Source: Thermoflexales bacterium (GTDB taxonomy: Bacteria; Chloroflexota; Anaerolineae; Fen-1058). From it: DNA of 5,650 nt. The translations under genes were made by a program, and so were the position numbers. Below, piece after piece: positions 1 to 5,626 of the stretch (position 1 is the first letter of the stretch; every line of letters starts with the position of its first letter). The notes below the pieces were generated by a model that saw only the letters and a list, made by a program, of their open reading frames with translations, was not told where the DNA came from and did not search any database. The stretch is taken from NCBI GenBank assembly GCA_016931085.1, contig JAFGFO010000254.1, forward strand, positions 1-5,650. The letters are read 5' to 3'.

Positions 1-300
1 GCGTGTGGGGAAATTGAAGAAGGAAACGCCGAAATCACCACGGAACAGCCTGCCCCAAAAAGCCCAGTATTGATCGAGCCAGGAGCCCTCCAATCCATAC
101 ATCTCGGTCAGGTCACGGATGATGCCGTCCATCGCGCCCGGCTCCAACGTCGAACCGCGCGCCCTCATCATGCCGATCATACTCATGACAGGGTCATTCG
201 GGGTGAGCCTGGGAATGAGGAAAACAATGGTGATGCCCAGCCAAATGATCAAAACGTATTGAATCAGACGGGGGATGAGGTATCGTCTTACGAATGCCAT
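1..300 (-). CDS. ABC transporter permease, DppB/OppB type (N-terminal 100 residues, cut by window edge)
   Basis: This is the inner-membrane permease subunit of a peptide/oligosaccharide-type ABC importer; it would pair with a second (DppC/OppC-type) permease and two ATPases, expected beyond the left edge. The visible 100 codons open with MAFVRRYLIPRLIQYVLI, giving one membrane segment at about residues 8-30. This runs into IPRLTPNDPV, matching the family's F-x-x-x-R-x-x-P-G/N-D-P motif after TM1. Residues about 60-95 (GLEGSWLDQYWAFWGRLFRGDFGVSF) match the periplasmic part of the OppB N-terminal domain, usually L-D-x-P-x-x-x-Q-Y ... L-x-G-D-x-G-x-S. The ATG at 300 has GGAG (308-311) seven bases upstream. 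The gene lies 70 bases downstream of the solute-binding protein gene on the same strand, so co-transcription is likely. The family is certain; the substrate cannot be read from this fragment. Confidence 0.93.
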   Translation of the reverse strand, partial: MAFVRRYLIPRLIQYVLIIWLGITIVFLIPRLTPNDPVMSMIGMMRARGSTLEPGAMDGIIRDLTEMYGLEGSWLDQYWAFWGRLFRGDFGVSFFNFPTR

Positions 301-315
301 CGCGTTTCTCCAAGA

Positions 316-341
316 CCCCGGGCGGGTGATCCCGCCCGGGG
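316..341 (-). promoter_or_regulatory. GC-rich intercistronic stem-loop between binding-protein and permease genes
   Basis: A perfect inverted repeat has 11-bp arms (CCCCGGGCGGG at 316-326 and its complement at 331-341) around a four-base loop. In the minus-strand transcript it starts 29 bases after the binding-protein stop codon and ends just before the permease ribosome-binding site (GGAG, 308-311). It is followed by TCTTGGAG rather than a run of U, so it is not a classical intrinsic terminator. By analogy with hairpins such as those between malE and malF, it probably blocks 3' exonucleases or partly attenuates transcription, so that more binding protein than permease is made. The structure is plain in the sequence; the role is inferred. 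Confidence 0.7.
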
Positions 342-370
342 TAAGCAAGCGGAGCGCTATCCGTTACAAC

Positions 371-2446
371 TTAGGCCCCAGTGGGTTTCAGGAACGGAGT
401 AAAGTACTTGAAGTTGGGCCAGTGCGTATACGGCGCGTTATAGGGGTTTTCGCTGCCAGGCCAGTTGGTCCAGTAATATTCGTCCCAGCCGACAAAGCCG
501 ATATATCCGTAGGTCGGGACGCCGGCCATGTTCTTGACGGCTTCCTGGAGGCCCTCGGTGCCTATGGCGACAACTTGCTCGGTATTGAAGGGATCCGTCT
601 CGCGCAGCCTCTTGATGATGTCGTCCATCGTCTCACTCGACCAACGCGAGTAAATGCCTTGGGTGCGCTCTCCAAGCGGCTTTTTATAGGCCGAGTTCCA
701 CCTGTCGAGCACGCGATACAGATCGGGTCCCGCACCCCAGGGCTCCTGCGCAGGCCAGTTGCCGCTCACATCAAAGTCGCCGGTAGCCTGCAGGCCATCG
801 TTATCCGCGATGGAAAGCACCTCGGCATCAATGCCGAATTTCTTCCACTGCTGCACGGCGGCCGCGGCATTGCGCGCATCGTGGTTGGTAAGGATATTGC
901 CACACAAGTAGCTGATCTTCCATGGCTTGCCATCCGGCAGATACCACTTGGTGGGTTTGCCGTCTTTGTCTTTGTCCGCCCTGAAGCCGTTTTTCTCAAG
1001 CAGTTTCGCGGCTATTTCCGGGGCATACTTGTACCAGCCAAATCCGAAAGCCTGTGCCTGGAATTCCGGCGTATCGGGGAAGACGTAGCCACGGCCCTTG
1101 GCGTATTCAGCAACACGCTTCGACACATCCGGGTCGTAGGGTGCAAAGGTTTCGCCGTTGCCAACGTCGATGGTGAACTTTTTCAGCCAGTCTTGCATCG
1201 GCTCGTGGTATAACTTGGGGTAAGGGCCAAGGTGTGGGACGTGTATCGCGCTCACGGTGGCGGTGCAATCGACGGCGATGCTCATGTACTCCACCATCTC
1301 GATCGCCAATATCAAAGCCCAGCGGACATCCACATTGTCGAACGGAGACCGGGCGGTGTTGAAGAGGATACCGGTGATGCACGGGTCGTTGTTGACCACG
1401 AAGGGGAAGGTTGGCTGGTAGGCGCGCGAGGTCTTGGACTGCGCCAACAGCGCCTTGAGACCATCGGCCGAGAGTTCCGCCACATCGAGTTGATGCGTCA
1501 ATTGCGCCAGGATTTGAGCGCCTTCCGTGTCAAAGCCCTGCAAGATGATGTACTTGGGCTGCGGCTTGCCATACATCATGCCGGTCGGGCTCTTGTCCCA
1601 ATCTTCGCGTCTTTCCCAGGCCGTCCAGAACCCTTGGGGGTCATAGCTGTGCAGCTTATAGGGACCACAACCTACATATGGATTGAAGGTAAACTGCACC
1701 GGATCGGCTTCCTTCTCGAAGATGTGCTTGGGCATGATCCTGTCGCAGCCCCAGCGGTCGAGGAACCAGGTATGGAAGCGGGAGTTGGCCTTCGTCAGAA
1801 CAAATTTGACCGTGTAGTCATCCACAGCGGTCACAGAGGCAACTGCATCCACATATTTGGAATTGGCGCCAAAGCCCTTATACTTCATAATGGTCTCGAT
1901 CGTAAAGACCACGTCGGCAGCGGTGAAGGGCTGGCCGTCATTCCAGGTGACGCCCTTGCGCAATGGGATCGTACATTCGGTAAAGTCCGCGTTATACTTT
2001 GCGTCACCGTCAGCCAGGCCATTGATGATGTTGCCCGTGGCAAAGTCGACCGACCAGAACGGCTCGTCAGCCAGGTTCTGCAGGCCGCGGTCCTGCCATT
2101 TCCAGCCAACCCACAGGTTCATGTTGTCGGGTGTGCCGACACGCCCGGTGAGCTGCCTGGCGATCAGCGTCTCGCTTCTGGGGAAGGTGCCAAACACGTC
2201 AGCTACCTTTTCTTTTGGCGGGGCTGGGGGTGGGGTGGCCGTCACGACCCTTTCCACTTCCTTGATCGTTTCCTTGATCACGGGCGTGCCCTCGACTATG
2301 ACCTCTTCCTTGACGACTACGGTCTCTTTGATGATCTGAGGGGGGGGGGCCGTTGGGGGAGTTGTCGTGCAGGCTCCAGTAACCAGGCTGGCTGCTCCAG
2401 CGGCCGATATTTTCAAGAATTTGCGCCGATTAATTTTCTTCGACAT
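371..2446 (-). CDS. ABC transporter solute-binding lipoprotein, family 5 (SBP_bac_5), Tat-type signal
   Basis: This is the extracytoplasmic receptor of an ABC importer (691 aa). The start is ATG at 2446, chosen because AGGAGG lies six bases upstream; a TTG at 2491 would add 15 residues with no such site. The N-terminus MSKKINRRKFLKISAAG has a twin-arginine motif (RRKFLK), a hydrophobic stretch and a lipobox-like LVTGAC with Cys26. The lipobox is slightly atypical (Thr at -3). Residues about 27-80 form a T/P/V/K/E linker of the kind common in Chloroflexota binding proteins. The family-5 signature is at about 159-185 (IPLRKGVTWNDGQPFTAADV). A DKDKDG loop at about 491-495 resembles a calcium-binding loop, and the C-terminus is rich in Trp/Tyr (YYWTNWPGSENPY). 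The family includes peptide, nickel and oligosaccharide binders. The adjacent LacI-type regulator and aromatic C-terminus favour a sugar ligand (inference). A C10 tract (2340-2349) lies in the linker. Confidence 0.95.
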   Translation of the reverse strand: MSKKINRRKFLKISAAGAASLVTGACTTTPPTAPPPQIIKETVVVKEEVIVEGTPVIKETIKEVERVVTATPPPAPPKEKVADVFGTFPRSETLIARQLTGRVGTPDNMNLWVGWKWQDRGLQNLADEPFWSVDFATGNIINGLADGDAKYNADFTECTIPLRKGVTWNDGQPFTAADVVFTIETIMKYKGFGANSKYVDAVASVTAVDDYTVKFVLTKANSRFHTWFLDRWGCDRIMPKHIFEKEADPVQFTFNPYVGCGPYKLHSYDPQGFWTAWERREDWDKSPTGMMYGKPQPKYIILQGFDTEGAQILAQLTHQLDVAELSADGLKALLAQSKTSRAYQPTFPFVVNNDPCITGILFNTARSPFDNVDVRWALILAIEMVEYMSIAVDCTATVSAIHVPHLGPYPKLYHEPMQDWLKKFTIDVGNGETFAPYDPDVSKRVAEYAKGRGYVFPDTPEFQAQAFGFGWYKYAPEIAAKLLEKNGFRADKDKDGKPTKWYLPDGKPWKISYLCGNILTNHDARNAAAAVQQWKKFGIDAEVLSIADNDGLQATGDFDVSGNWPAQEPWGAGPDLYRVLDRWNSAYKKPLGERTQGIYSRWSSETMDDIIKRLRETDPFNTEQVVAIGTEGLQEAVKNMAGVPTYGYIGFVGWDEYYWTNWPGSENPYNAPYTHWPNFKYFTPFLKPTGA

Positions 2447-2476
2447 TTCTTTCCTCCTGAATGATTTGAATCGTTT

Positions 2477-2484
2477 GTTATATA
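2477..2484 (-). promoter_or_regulatory. Possible -10 element for the transporter genes (weak)
   Basis: The minus strand reads GGTATATAAC here, offering TATATA (2484-2479) or TATAAC (2482-2477) as a -10 hexamer about 30 bases before the binding-protein ATG. No convincing -35 hexamer lies 16-18 bases upstream (CGTCAC or GTCACT are poor matches), and no TGn extension is present. If used, transcription would start near 2472, just upstream of the AGGAGG ribosome-binding site. Read-through from the repressor promoter is an alternative source of this transcript. Confidence 0.22.
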
Positions 2485-2531
2485 CCGCCAAGTTGACTTG
2501 AGTGACGACCGGTGATGCTGTCTTTAATCAA
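2478..2531 (-). CDS. Candidate 17-codon leader ORF with a perfect Shine-Dalgarno sequence
   Basis: In the leader between the repressor and the binding protein, the minus strand carries AGGAGGTGA (2548-2540), a nine-base match to the 16S anti-Shine-Dalgarno tail and the strongest ribosome-binding site in the window. Eight bases further on is a TTG codon opening a 17-codon frame (MIKDSITGRHSSQLGGI) that ends in TAA at 2480-2478, 31 bases before the binding-protein ATG. No ATG or GTG at usable spacing competes for this site. The frame could be a translated leader peptide, a relic of a lost start, or simply an unused ribosome-docking site. The peptide has no run of one amino acid that would suggest classical attenuation, and I recognise no homologue. 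Confidence 0.25.
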   Translation of the reverse strand: MIKDSITGRHSSQLGGI

Positions 2532-2596
2532 TCTCTTTTTCACCTCCTGCTCTTTGTTCCGGCCACGCCGCCGGCATTCATAAAGATTCTTCCTTG

Positions 2597-2609
2597 TGAT
2601 AGGCTATCA
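2597..2609. repeat. Short dyad just after the repressor stop codon
   Basis: TGATAG and CTATCA flank one central G: six-base perfect arms in the gap 3' of the repressor gene. It is too short, and lacks the U tract, for an intrinsic terminator. It does not resemble the CCGG-centred dyad in front of the repressor gene. It may be a protein-binding site or chance. Nearby, CCGGC and GCCGG on the minus strand (about 2575-2560) could form a second five-base-pair hairpin. Confidence 0.25.
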
Positions 2610-2623
2610 TGGCAACCGTCCGA

Positions 2624-3655
2624 TTAGCCTGTCGCCAAAGGGGCACAAGAATCCCGTATCACGAGTTGAGTAGAGATTTTGTGCAGGCTGCTTTCCAAAG
2701 CCTCGCCCTTCACCAGCTTTATAACCATATTCGTCGCGATGCTCCCCATTTCTGAGATAAATTGATCCACGGTCGTCAAGGGGGGGGCGAGAAAAGCCGC
2801 GTCCCGAACATTATCGAACCCGACCACGGATAAATCTTGCGGAATTCGCCGGCCTGCTTCCCGGGCTGCCTGGTATACCCCTGTCGCCGAAAAATCGTTC
2901 GATGCAAAGATCGCCGTTGGGGGATCCTCCAGCGCTAGCAAAGCGGAGGCACATTCTATGGCGCGCGGCGCCTCATAATCGCCGATCTGAATCAGGGTTT
3001 CATCCAATGGAATGCCGGCTGCGGCTAAGCCTTCCTTGTAACCTTGCAGGCGACGGTTGGCGCTTACCAGTTCTAGCCTGCCCGTAATGAAACCGATCCT
3101 GCGGTGTCCCAAGCCTGTCAGGTAGGCCATTGCCGTTGAAGCGCCTGCCCGGTTGGTCGCGATGACCGCCGGGTAGTCAGGGCTTTTGTTGTTGGGGTCG
3201 ACGGCGACTATGGGAACGTTTGTGGAAAAGCAGGGCGCCGCTGGAGCCACCACAATCATCCCATCAGCAATACCCCCGTTGAGCAGCGCTATGTACCGGC
3301 GTTCCTGGCCGGCTGCGCCAGATCTCCGAATGTCCCCGGTGGTGTAAATGATGAGGTCGTAATCCGACTGGGTGATCGCCTGGTTGATGCCTCGCATAAC
3401 TTCGATACAATAAGACGAAACCACCTCGGGCATGATCACCCCGATCACGTTGGTCCGTTGGCTGCGCATGCTCCGGGCGGCCAGGCTTGAAGTGAACCCG
3501 AGCCTGTCAATCACCTGCCTCACCCGCTCGTACGTCTCCGGGGCCACATCGTCCTTTTCATTTTGCACCCGCGAGACGGTCGAAACCGAAACTCCGGCCG
3601 CTTTGGCAACGTCTTGGATCGTAACGGATTTACGATTGCGCCGCACGCGAGTCAT
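2624..3655 (-). CDS. LacI-family transcriptional regulator
   Basis: This cytoplasmic ligand-responsive DNA-binding protein (343 aa) has the usual family length. Residues 11-32 form the LacI helix-turn-helix (VTIQDVAKAAGVSVSTVSRV). Residues about 55-68 are the hinge helix (SSLAARSMRSQRT). From NVIGVIMP at about 69 onward comes the type-1 periplasmic-binding-protein-like sensor domain, including TNRAGA, GHRRIGFITG (about 183-192), ASNDFSATGV (about 251-260) and DLSVVGFDN (about 274-282). Two positions differ from the usual pattern: Gln31 follows VSRV where a hydrophobic residue is normal, and Met63 replaces the Leu that intercalates at the operator centre in LacI and PurR. The ATG at 3655 has AAAGGTG about seven bases upstream. 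It sits 177 bases upstream of the transporter genes in the same direction and behind a strong promoter overlapped by a dyad, so autoregulation and control of the transporter are likely. The inducer is unknown; a sugar is the usual ligand. Confidence 0.96.
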   Translation of the reverse strand: MTRVRRNRKSVTIQDVAKAAGVSVSTVSRVQNEKDDVAPETYERVRQVIDRLGFTSSLAARSMRSQRTNVIGVIMPEVVSSYCIEVMRGINQAITQSDYDLIIYTTGDIRRSGAAGQERRYIALLNGGIADGMIVVAPAAPCFSTNVPIVAVDPNNKSPDYPAVIATNRAGASTAMAYLTGLGHRRIGFITGRLELVSANRRLQGYKEGLAAAGIPLDETLIQIGDYEAPRAIECASALLALEDPPTAIFASNDFSATGVYQAAREAGRRIPQDLSVVGFDNVRDAAFLAPPLTTVDQFISEMGSIATNMVIKLVKGEALESSLHKISTQLVIRDSCAPLATG

Positions 3656-3676
3656 TTCCGTGCACCTTTGCTGGGT

Positions 3677-3706
3677 AACGATCCCGGTAACGATACCGGG
3701 ATCGTT
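3677..3706. promoter_or_regulatory. Operator-like 30-bp dyad overlapping the repressor's transcription start
   Basis: Two perfect 13-base arms (AACGATCCCGGTA at 3677-3689; TACCGGGATCGTT at 3694-3706) flank ACGA, so 14 of 15 base pairs across the dyad are symmetric. Nested inside is an 18-base near-palindrome, AACGATACCGGGATCGTT (3689-3706, 8 of 9 pairs), centred on CCGG. This is the size and central-CpG layout of LacI-family operators. GGTAACGAT also occurs twice (3674-3682 and 3686-3694) as a direct repeat with a 12-base step, suggesting two overlapping sites. The dyad starts four bases downstream of the -10 hexamer and covers the predicted +1 near 3703, so a bound repressor would occlude the promoter. 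Autorepression by the adjacent LacI-family protein is the natural inference. Confidence 0.82.
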
Positions 3707-3709
3707 CTA

Positions 3710-3738
3710 ATTGTAGCACATTTTCCAAGTTTTGTCAA
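3710..3738 (-). promoter_or_regulatory. Sigma-70-type promoter of the LacI-family gene
   Basis: On the minus strand a perfect -35 TTGACA (3738-3733) is followed by a 17-base spacer and a -10 TACAAT (3715-3710, 5 of 6 consensus) with an extended -10 TGC immediately before it. Transcription should start near 3703, giving a leader of about 48 bases before the ATG at 3655. This is the best promoter in the window. Upstream of the -35 is a tandem heptamer, AATTGCC twice on the plus strand (3746-3759), of unknown role. Confidence 0.88.
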
Positions 3739-3881
3739 ATGCCCGAATTGCCAATTGCCGGGGTATCTTTCACTATTTTGCTGTGAGGTGTCACGTTTTG
3801 GGGTTGACTTATCCCAAACCCGCTCACATCAGTTGGGTCGAGTTTTCACGGTGGATTTATTGCGGAATCCCCTACGGACTC
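3739..3881. other. Gap between murJ and the repressor promoter, no gene seen
   Basis: These 143 bases hold no credible coding frame. I see the tandem AATTGCC heptamer (3746-3759) and a six-base-pair inverted repeat TTTGGG/CCCAAA (3797-3802 and 3813-3818, loop of 10). Neither has the stem strength or U tract of an intrinsic terminator, so how the murJ transcript ends is not visible. Read-through into the repressor gene is possible. Confidence 0.5.
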
Positions 3882-5549
3882 TCAAATAGCATCGCCAAAA
3901 TGTCGCCACATGGCTTCTAGCTCTGGCACTCGAAGCAAGCGCATCAGGCCCAGGTAGATGATCACCCCCACGCCCCCCGATCCGAGCACCACGAGCAGCT
4001 CGCCTAACAATCCGGCCCCGCCCAGCATCGCCTCGAGCAGATTGGCCACCCACAGCGCGCCGCCTCCCATTAATGCCGCACAGCCGGCGGCCTTGACTGC
4101 CAGGCGCAGGACGTCTCCTTGCAAGCGGCCTATGCGCCGCCTCAGCAAGACGAGCATGATGAGGGCGTGGCTGGTCAACTGGACCGAATTGGCCAACGCC
4201 AGGTCGGTCACGTGCAAGGGGTGAAACAGGGTTGGCAGCAGGGCAGCGGCCAGGTAGATCAGGATGCACGCCAGCCCGACCAACGCCGGGGTGAGCGTGT
4301 CCTTGCGGGCGTAAAAGGCGTACACCAGCGGCAGGTCGATGGCCGCGAAAATCAGGCCTGGCAAGTAAAAGCGCAGCACGCTCGCCGTCATCAGCGTGTC
4401 GGCCGGGCTGAACTGGCCGTGCTCGAACAACACGCCCACGATGGGCCGCGCCAGCACGAACAGGCCGGCTGCCGCCGGTATGATCAGCAGCAGCACCAGC
4501 TTGAGGCCGTGGGCCAGGGTCGCCATGAACTCGCCGTGTGGGGCGGAGTCGCCGCGCGGCGAGGCAAGCTCTGCGGCCAAGCTGGCCTGCCGCGACAGGG
4601 TGGGCAATATGGCCATCGAAATGGCTGTGACTACCAGCCCCAGCGGGAACTGGATCAGTGTGGTGGCATAGTTCATCCAGGCCAGGCTGCCCTCGCCGGC
4701 CAACGAGGCCAGCCCGACGCTCAGGTAGATCGCAGCCTGGTCGATGACCAGGCTGCCGGCCACCGGTCCGTACAAGCGCGCCAGCCGCCGCAAGCCGGGG
4801 TGCCGCCAATCGAGGAGCCAGCGCGGGCGCAGGTTGTGCAGGGCGGGCAGTTGAAGCACGACCTGCAAGATGCTCCCCACCAGGATACCCACCGCCATGC
4901 TCATCACCCCCAGGCGTGGTCCCGCCAGCAGGGCCGCAATGACGATGCTGGCGTTAAAGGCGCTCGAGGTAAAGGCCGGCAGGGAAAAGCGCTTGAGCGC
5001 GTACAACAGGCCGGTCAGGATGCCGGACATGCACAGGAAGAACACGCTCGGCAGCGTGACGCGCAGCATGAGGACGGTCAGTTGGCGCGCCTGTGGGTCA
5101 AACCCGCGCCCCAGCAGCCAGGCGACCAGCGGGGCAGCCCATACGGCCAGGGCCACCAGGCCGGCCAATATGATCCCGGCCAGCGTCACCAGTGTGGAGA
5201 ACAAGCGCCACAAGTCATCTTGCTGGCTCTCGTCGGCATAATCGCTCAAAACTGGCACCAGGCCGCCGGTGACCATGCCGCCCACCAGTAAATTGTACAA
5301 CTGGTTGGGGACGACCGAAGCCACCTGGAACACGTCCACGCCCACGGCTGCCCCGAACAGGTAAGACTTGACCGTCTCGCGCCCCAGGCCCAAGACGCGC
5401 CCGACCACGTTGCCCAACGCGATGACGGCCGCCGCGCGGGCAATGCCGGACGATTCAGCCGGTGAAAGCGTTAAAGTCTCAGGTTCGTTCACTGTGTTGT
5501 CGTCTAATTTTAGCACACTATTGGCTAATTCGCCCAGGCTTGAACCCAT
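3882..5549 (-). CDS. murJ: MurJ/MviN-family flippase (putative lipid II flippase), divergent
   Basis: This polytopic inner-membrane protein of the MOP superfamily is expected to flip undecaprenyl-linked peptidoglycan precursor (lipid II) to the outer face. It is 555 aa from the ATG at 5549, near the usual 500-550. The N-terminal motif is clear: IARAAAVIALGNVVGRVLGLGRETVKSYLFG (positions 36-66), D72 in GVDVF, then PNQLYNLLVGG (81-91) and LVPVLSDYA. WMNYATTLIQFPLGL (291-305) matches the TM8 region and LFEHGQFSPADT (374-385) the periplasmic loop. More than ten hydrophobic segments follow. Aligned to E. coli MurJ, Arg18, Arg24 and Asp39 are kept (R51, R57, D72). Arg52, Glu57, Arg270 and Glu273 become Tyr85, Gly90, Thr297 and Gln300. 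The start is uncertain: 5549 has no ribosome-binding site, and an extended -10 at 5507-5512 lies inside the frame. A GTG at 5492 (536 aa) is therefore a credible alternative. The gene seems independent of the transporter. Confidence 0.92.
   Translation of the reverse strand: MGSSLGELANSVLKLDDNTVNEPETLTLSPAESSGIARAAAVIALGNVVGRVLGLGRETVKSYLFGAAVGVDVFQVASVVPNQLYNLLVGGMVTGGLVPVLSDYADESQQDDLWRLFSTLVTLAGIILAGLVALAVWAAPLVAWLLGRGFDPQARQLTVLMLRVTLPSVFFLCMSGILTGLLYALKRFSLPAFTSSAFNASIVIAALLAGPRLGVMSMAVGILVGSILQVVLQLPALHNLRPRWLLDWRHPGLRRLARLYGPVAGSLVIDQAAIYLSVGLASLAGEGSLAWMNYATTLIQFPLGLVVTAISMAILPTLSRQASLAAELASPRGDSAPHGEFMATLAHGLKLVLLLIIPAAAGLFVLARPIVGVLFEHGQFSPADTLMTASVLRFYLPGLIFAAIDLPLVYAFYARKDTLTPALVGLACILIYLAAALLPTLFHPLHVTDLALANSVQLTSHALIMLVLLRRRIGRLQGDVLRLAVKAAGCAALMGGGALWVANLLEAMLGGAGLLGELLVVLGSGGVGVIIYLGLMRLLRVPELEAMWRHFGDAI
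5507..5516 (-). promoter_or_regulatory. Candidate extended -10 promoter for murJ, inside the longest frame
   Basis: The minus strand reads TGTGC then TAAAAT (-10 at 5512-5507, 5 of 6 consensus), fitting the extended -10 pattern TRTGn-TATAAT. No -35 hexamer is recognisable 16-18 bases upstream (GGGCGA). The block TGTGCTAAAATTAGA matches the repressor promoter's TGTGCTACAATTAGA at 14 of 15 bases. Transcription would start near 5500, downstream of the ATG at 5549, leaving GTG at 5492 as an almost leaderless start for MurJ. Confidence 0.4.
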
Positions 5550-5588
5550 ACCATATGACGCTACAGCGATGAAGAATACGTTTTTCTT

Positions 5589-5626
5589 CGCGCAAAATTC
5601 AGGCGTGATGTTCGCGATTTTGCGCG
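5589..5626. repeat. Inverted repeat with 10-bp arms upstream of murJ
   Basis: CGCGCAAAAT (5589-5598) and ATTTTGCGCG (5617-5626) are perfect complements separated by 18 bases, and TTCGCG recurs at 5587-5592 and 5611-5616. A second small dyad, GAAGAA/TTCTTC (5571-5576 and 5584-5589), adjoins it. On neither strand is it followed by a clear U tract. It could be a regulatory dyad, the end of an upstream gene's transcript, or a dispersed intergenic repeat; the window edge prevents a choice. Confidence 0.4.

Noticed and set aside
316..341. Intrinsic terminator after the binding-protein gene
   Set aside because: The stem is strong but the following bases are TCTTGGAG, without a U tract, and the permease gene follows immediately.
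1232..2464. Long plus-strand open frame opposite the binding-protein gene (also 275-1213)
   Set aside because: The product has no family resemblance, while the antisense frame carries a complete family-5 protein with signal and ribosome-binding site. These are shadows of GC-rich coding DNA.
2447..2491. Longer binding-protein start at TTG 2491
   Set aside because: It would put 15 extra residues before the signal peptide, and the AGGAGG site lies correctly spaced before ATG 2446.
3674..3706. CRISPR-like or tandem repeat array
   Set aside because: Only two copies of a nine-base unit with no spacers; the symmetry and position fit an operator.
3797..3818. Intrinsic terminator of murJ
   Set aside because: Only six base pairs with a ten-base loop and no U tract on the minus strand.
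4119..5291. 390-codon plus-strand frame and the 326-codon minus-strand frame at 3829-4809
   Set aside because: Both overlap the recognisable MurJ frame. The first is extremely Q/G/H-rich, the second R/G/A-rich with no membrane segments, as expected from out-of-frame reading of GC-rich DNA.
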